From CAZBEA01 sp964490835 (GTDB lineage: Bacteria > Patescibacteriota > Microgenomatia > Levybacterales > GWA1-39-11), in contig CAZBEA010000050.1 in NCBI GenBank assembly GCA_964490835.1, forward strand, positions 1 to 8,076: a stretch of DNA of 8,076 nucleotides. The letters are read 5' to 3'. A program made the translations under genes and the position numbers. The notes under the pieces are model-generated. The model searched no databases, had not been told where the DNA came from, and saw only the letters and a list, made by a program, of their open reading frames with translations. Shown one piece after another: positions 5,536 to 8,076 of this stretch; within the stretch, counting starts at the first letter, position 1; each line of letters begins with the position of its first letter.

Positions 5536-7086
5536 TTAAGGCTTTTTAAATAGAAACGAAAAGTGCAGTAGTGGATCAAAAAAATCAATTCTTCTACCGG
5601 AATCCGAAAGCAGAATCTTTTTAGGATATGAAAGTGTCTCATCTGACTGCACCAGCTCGTAAATTATCAAGTTGTCAGTTCTACTTATCACTTTCTTTTC
5701 AACTAGCTTGCCATTCATATTAAGGATAGTATGTATCGTGGGATCGTTTCTGTATGAAAGCGTTAACAGATGAATGTACGGCCCGGAATACAAACCATAC
5801 GGCTCAGAAAGCGCCTGACTTGAGATATAGACAGCGTGCCCGTTCCGAATCGTATTTTGAATTCTTTTTTCTAAGTTACCTTGGTCTCTTGGTTCGTTAA
5901 TGTAATATACATTCTCACTTCTCACCGCCTCAATCTGAGGACGGGCATAATGACTTTCTATATAAAAATCATCACTATCGATGTCTTTTGCAAATGTTTG
6001 CAACTCAAGATAGGGCACCATCCCTCGAAGCAAAAAAATTTGAGGAAGAGTAATAATGGATATATATAAAAGTATGAACATCGCAACCTTCAGACGTTTT
6101 TGAAGAATACATGAGGCAAGAAATGCAATTCCAAAAATTGAAATAAGCGCATGCCTTCCGTACCACAACGAATCCGCCCATTGATTAACCAGGGGGGAGG
6201 GCAACAGCCATAATAGACCTAGAGTAAATATTTTGAAATCACTTCTTTTGTAGAGTCTCCACATAGCGAAAAGAGAGAATAGAAAAAGAATGCTCGTCGC
6301 ATTTCTCATCATCGGAATTAGCCAATTTCTCAGATAGCGTCCAATTCCCTCGAAAGAAAGAGTAAGAGGAGATGCTTCCTGTGTCTTGCCAAAAAAAAGC
6401 GTTTTGAGGCCGTTTGTGTAAGAGCTCTGGTCGAGTAGATACGCATTTATGAATGAAAATCCTAAAAAGGTAATAAAAATAACCGAAAAAAGCGATACGA
6501 GGTAAGGGGAGGGTGCCTGGTATTTTTTTGAGATTAAAAAGAGTATGAATACATACAAAGGCATATATAATAGTGGCGCCAAATGTGTCAAAAGTGAAAG
6601 AAAGAGTAAGATTCCGCCAATTACTAACAGCGAAATTTCTCTTTTTTTCAAGAAGAGTAACATCATCCAAAGCGAAAGAACAAAACATGAAACATATACC
6701 GACTCCATCATCACGACTACATTTGAAATCCAGAAGAGCGGAGTAAATGAAATGAATAAAGCAGCCACAACTGCCGACTTCTTGGGTATTAATTCTGAAG
6801 TTATTTTATAAAACGCCCACACGCCTAAAAAAGATATGAATACCTGAAATATCACTACCGAAAGCGCCGGATTTCCTCCAATTTTTTCAATTACCTGCCA
6901 TACCGGCCAATTTATAAGAATATATCCTGCATGTAAGGGCACATGCCCCATGACAAGCGCCTCAAACAGGTTTGGATTTGATAATCTTTGTAGATATTCA
7001 CCACTATCAAAAAGGACTTGTCCATAATTGATAAAAGGAATTCTTGTGAGAGAAAAAAGCAACCCCCAGAGAAGAAATATTTTCAT
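5536..7086 (-). CDS. Polytopic GT-C-like membrane glycosyltransferase
   Basis: A 516-residue protein with about nine or more hydrophobic helices spread over residues 1-355, followed by a soluble C-terminal part of about 160 residues. The first extracytoplasmic loop carries DSGEY (27-31), followed by His48 and His52 in GHVPLHAGY. This is the layout of the acidic motif and H..P..GY region in GT-C enzymes of the PMT/DUF2723 kind, where the Asp is catalytic. A later loop has DSLWYGRHAL (305-314), comparable to the arginine-containing loop of such enzymes. They transfer sugars from a polyprenyl-phosphate carrier to proteins, lipids or glycans on the outer face of the membrane. Neither donor nor acceptor can be told from the sequence. 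The start is supported by an extended -10 box that places the transcript start on the ATG itself. The gene lies 36 bases behind the recombinase. The family is likely, but a non-catalytic membrane protein of similar build cannot be excluded. Confidence 0.72.
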   Translation of the reverse strand: MKIFLLWGLLFSLTRIPFINYGQVLFDSGEYLQRLSNPNLFEALVMGHVPLHAGYILINWPVWQVIEKIGGNPALSVVIFQVFISFLGVWAFYKITSELIPKKSAVVAALFISFTPLFWISNVVVMMESVYVSCFVLSLWMMLLFLKKREISLLVIGGILLFLSLLTHLAPLLYMPLYVFILFLISKKYQAPSPYLVSLFSVIFITFLGFSFINAYLLDQSSYTNGLKTLFFGKTQEASPLTLSFEGIGRYLRNWLIPMMRNATSILFLFSLFAMWRLYKRSDFKIFTLGLLWLLPSPLVNQWADSLWYGRHALISIFGIAFLASCILQKRLKVAMFILLYISIITLPQIFLLRGMVPYLELQTFAKDIDSDDFYIESHYARPQIEAVRSENVYYINEPRDQGNLEKRIQNTIRNGHAVYISSQALSEPYGLYSGPYIHLLTLSYRNDPTIHTILNMNGKLVEKKVISRTDNLIIYELVQSDETLSYPKKILLSDSGRRIDFFDPLLHFSFLFKKP

Positions 7087-7092
7087 GCCGAG

Positions 7093-7101
7093 AGTATACC
7101 A
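7093..7101 (-). promoter_or_regulatory. Extended -10 promoter giving a leaderless glycosyltransferase mRNA
   Basis: On the minus strand TGGTATACT (7101-7093) is an extended -10 element (TGn plus TATACT, five of six consensus bases). No good -35 box is seen at 16-18 bases upstream, as is common for extended -10 promoters. With the last base of the box at -7, position +1 falls on 7086, the A of the ATG. The predicted transcript therefore has no leader. Confidence 0.55.
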
Positions 7102-7122
7102 GTTTTGAACCGTGTGTGGAGT

Positions 7123-8055
7123 CTATCTTCTATTTCCCTGATGATACTTTTTGTGAACCTCTTTAAGCTGAGGGTTTGTCACGTGTGTATAAATTTGAGT
7201 AGTTGAAATATTTTTATGTCCCAGCATTTCCTGCACAGATCGAAGATCCGCACCGTTTGATAATAAATCTGTTGCAAAGCTATGTCGTAGTGTGTGAGGA
7301 GTTGCCTCTACTGGAATTCGAGCTTTTCTCACATATTTTTGCACAATCCGCTCCACACTTCTTGATGTTAGCCTCATTCTCTCACCGTCGTCCAAACCAT
7401 TTTGATCACGAGAATAACGAATAAACAACGGTTTGTATGCGTCTTCTCTCATGTTAAGGTATTCAGTCAGCCAGTGACTGGCGCTGTCTGATAAAAAAAC
7501 AATCCGAGCGCGTCCACCCTTTCCTATCACGCCAAATTCCCGCGTTTCAAAGTTTATTTGGTCCCTATTCAACCTTACAAGTTCTGAAACCCTAAGACCG
7601 GTGGAAAATAGAGTCTCAAGAATCGCGCGATCCCTAAATCCTTGAATATTTGACAAATCGACAGAATTTACCAATTCTCTCAAGTGATTTTTTTCCAAGA
7701 ATTTCAGAGATTTACTTTCTGCCTTTGGTAAATCGATTTTTTCGGGGGAGAGTGTTTCATAGTCGTTTCTGATTAAAAACCTTAAAAATGATCTGAGAGC
7801 AATAATATGGTAACTCTGTGTAATCCGCTTCAAACTCATACCTTTTTCATCACTATATGAGGCCAAATACAGTCTGAATTTTCTTACGATATCGGTATTA
7901 ACCTGATCAATGGTAATTTCAGGGTAATTTTTCTGAAGCCATTGCTCAAATCTATATAGGTAAAATCTATAATTCCTAATAGTCAACTTTGAGGCATTTT
8001 TCTCAATTTCCAAATATTCCAAGAACGTATTTATTAATGAGTGTATTTTTTCCAT
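7123..8055 (-). CDS. xerD: Tyrosine recombinase, XerC/XerD type
   Basis: Cuts and rejoins DNA at specific sites through a covalent tyrosine link. At 310 residues it has the normal length of the Xer family. The N-terminal SAM-like DNA-binding domain spans about residues 1-105 (helix LINTFLEYLEIEKNASKLTIRNY). The catalytic domain has all active-site residues: Arg155 (STGLRVSEL), Lys179 (GKGGRAR), His254 and Arg257 (PHTLRHSFA), His280 (LGH) and the nucleophile Tyr289 (QIYTHV). The full length, intact sites and lack of nearby inverted repeats or cargo fit a housekeeping recombinase that resolves chromosome dimers at a dif site, more than a mobile-element integrase. XerC and XerD cannot be told apart here, and bacteria with few genes often keep a single Xer, so the symbol is tentative. 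No dif-like site is recognised in the window. The ATG at 8055 lacks a Shine-Dalgarno site; only 21 bases of upstream sequence are visible. Confidence 0.9.
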   Translation of the reverse strand: MEKIHSLINTFLEYLEIEKNASKLTIRNYRFYLYRFEQWLQKNYPEITIDQVNTDIVRKFRLYLASYSDEKGMSLKRITQSYHIIALRSFLRFLIRNDYETLSPEKIDLPKAESKSLKFLEKNHLRELVNSVDLSNIQGFRDRAILETLFSTGLRVSELVRLNRDQINFETREFGVIGKGGRARIVFLSDSASHWLTEYLNMREDAYKPLFIRYSRDQNGLDDGERMRLTSRSVERIVQKYVRKARIPVEATPHTLRHSFATDLLSNGADLRSVQEMLGHKNISTTQIYTHVTNPQLKEVHKKYHQGNRR

Positions 8056-8076
8056 AAAGCAGGCACCCTATTATTG

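Noticed and set aside
6239..6688. A 149-codon open frame on the minus strand inside the glycosyltransferase gene.
   Set aside because: It is an out-of-frame reading of the membrane-helix region, with no recognisable motif or start signals.
7123..8055. The recombinase as the integrase of a mobile element or part of an integron.
   Set aside because: It has ordinary Xer length and motifs. There is no adjacent tRNA, attachment-site repeat, cassette or phage gene, and the neighbours look chromosomal.

Overview
The window looks like chromosomal DNA of a Candidate Phyla Radiation (Patescibacteria) bacterium, perhaps Microgenomates-like. This is a judgement by family resemblance and was not tested by a search. 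The signs are a moderately AT-rich, tightly packed gene set, single-domain CheY-like receivers ending in a 'GANDYIVKSNTS'-type motif, a histidine kinase with an 'SHQLRTPLTAMK' H-box, a stand-alone LytR_C protein, and almost no Shine-Dalgarno sequences. TGA is used as a stop (the kinase, the first receiver, and an ATGA overlap), so the TGA=Gly code of Gracilibacteria/SR1 does not apply.

Layout. Positions 1-4408 are a plus-strand block: the 3' part of a SIMPL-domain (DUF541) protein, a membrane-anchored LytR_C protein, a polytopic PAS sensor histidine kinase, and three consecutive single-domain response regulators. Positions 4401-8055 are a minus-strand block facing it: a tyrosine recombinase of the XerC/XerD type (8055-7123), a polytopic GT-C-like membrane glycosyltransferase (7086-5536), and a short dihydroorotase resembling the animal CAD type (5486-4401). 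The two blocks converge with an 8-base overlap of coding ends. No gap exceeds 50 bases. I see no tRNA, rRNA, CRISPR array or insertion sequence.

How the genes may work together. The kinase and the three receivers form an apparent signalling module: one membrane sensor with a complete catalytic core and three receivers without any output domain. The receivers would have to act through protein contacts or as phosphate relays or sinks. The SIMPL and LytR_C proteins upstream are probably envelope proteins and may be co-transcribed with the kinase. The three minus-strand genes have no obvious common pathway. At least two of them appear to have their own promoters.

The most useful non-gene signal is a repeated promoter geometry. 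Recognisable -10 boxes lie so close to start codons that the predicted transcripts have leaders of 0-7 nucleotides. This is exactly leaderless for the glycosyltransferase, about 5 nt for the dihydroorotase and about 7 nt for the first receiver. The kinase is a possible further case. It fits the lack of Shine-Dalgarno motifs and suggests corrected start codons for two genes. Nothing here is proven to be an undescribed system. The triple-receiver module and the leaderless pattern are the best candidates for follow-up.
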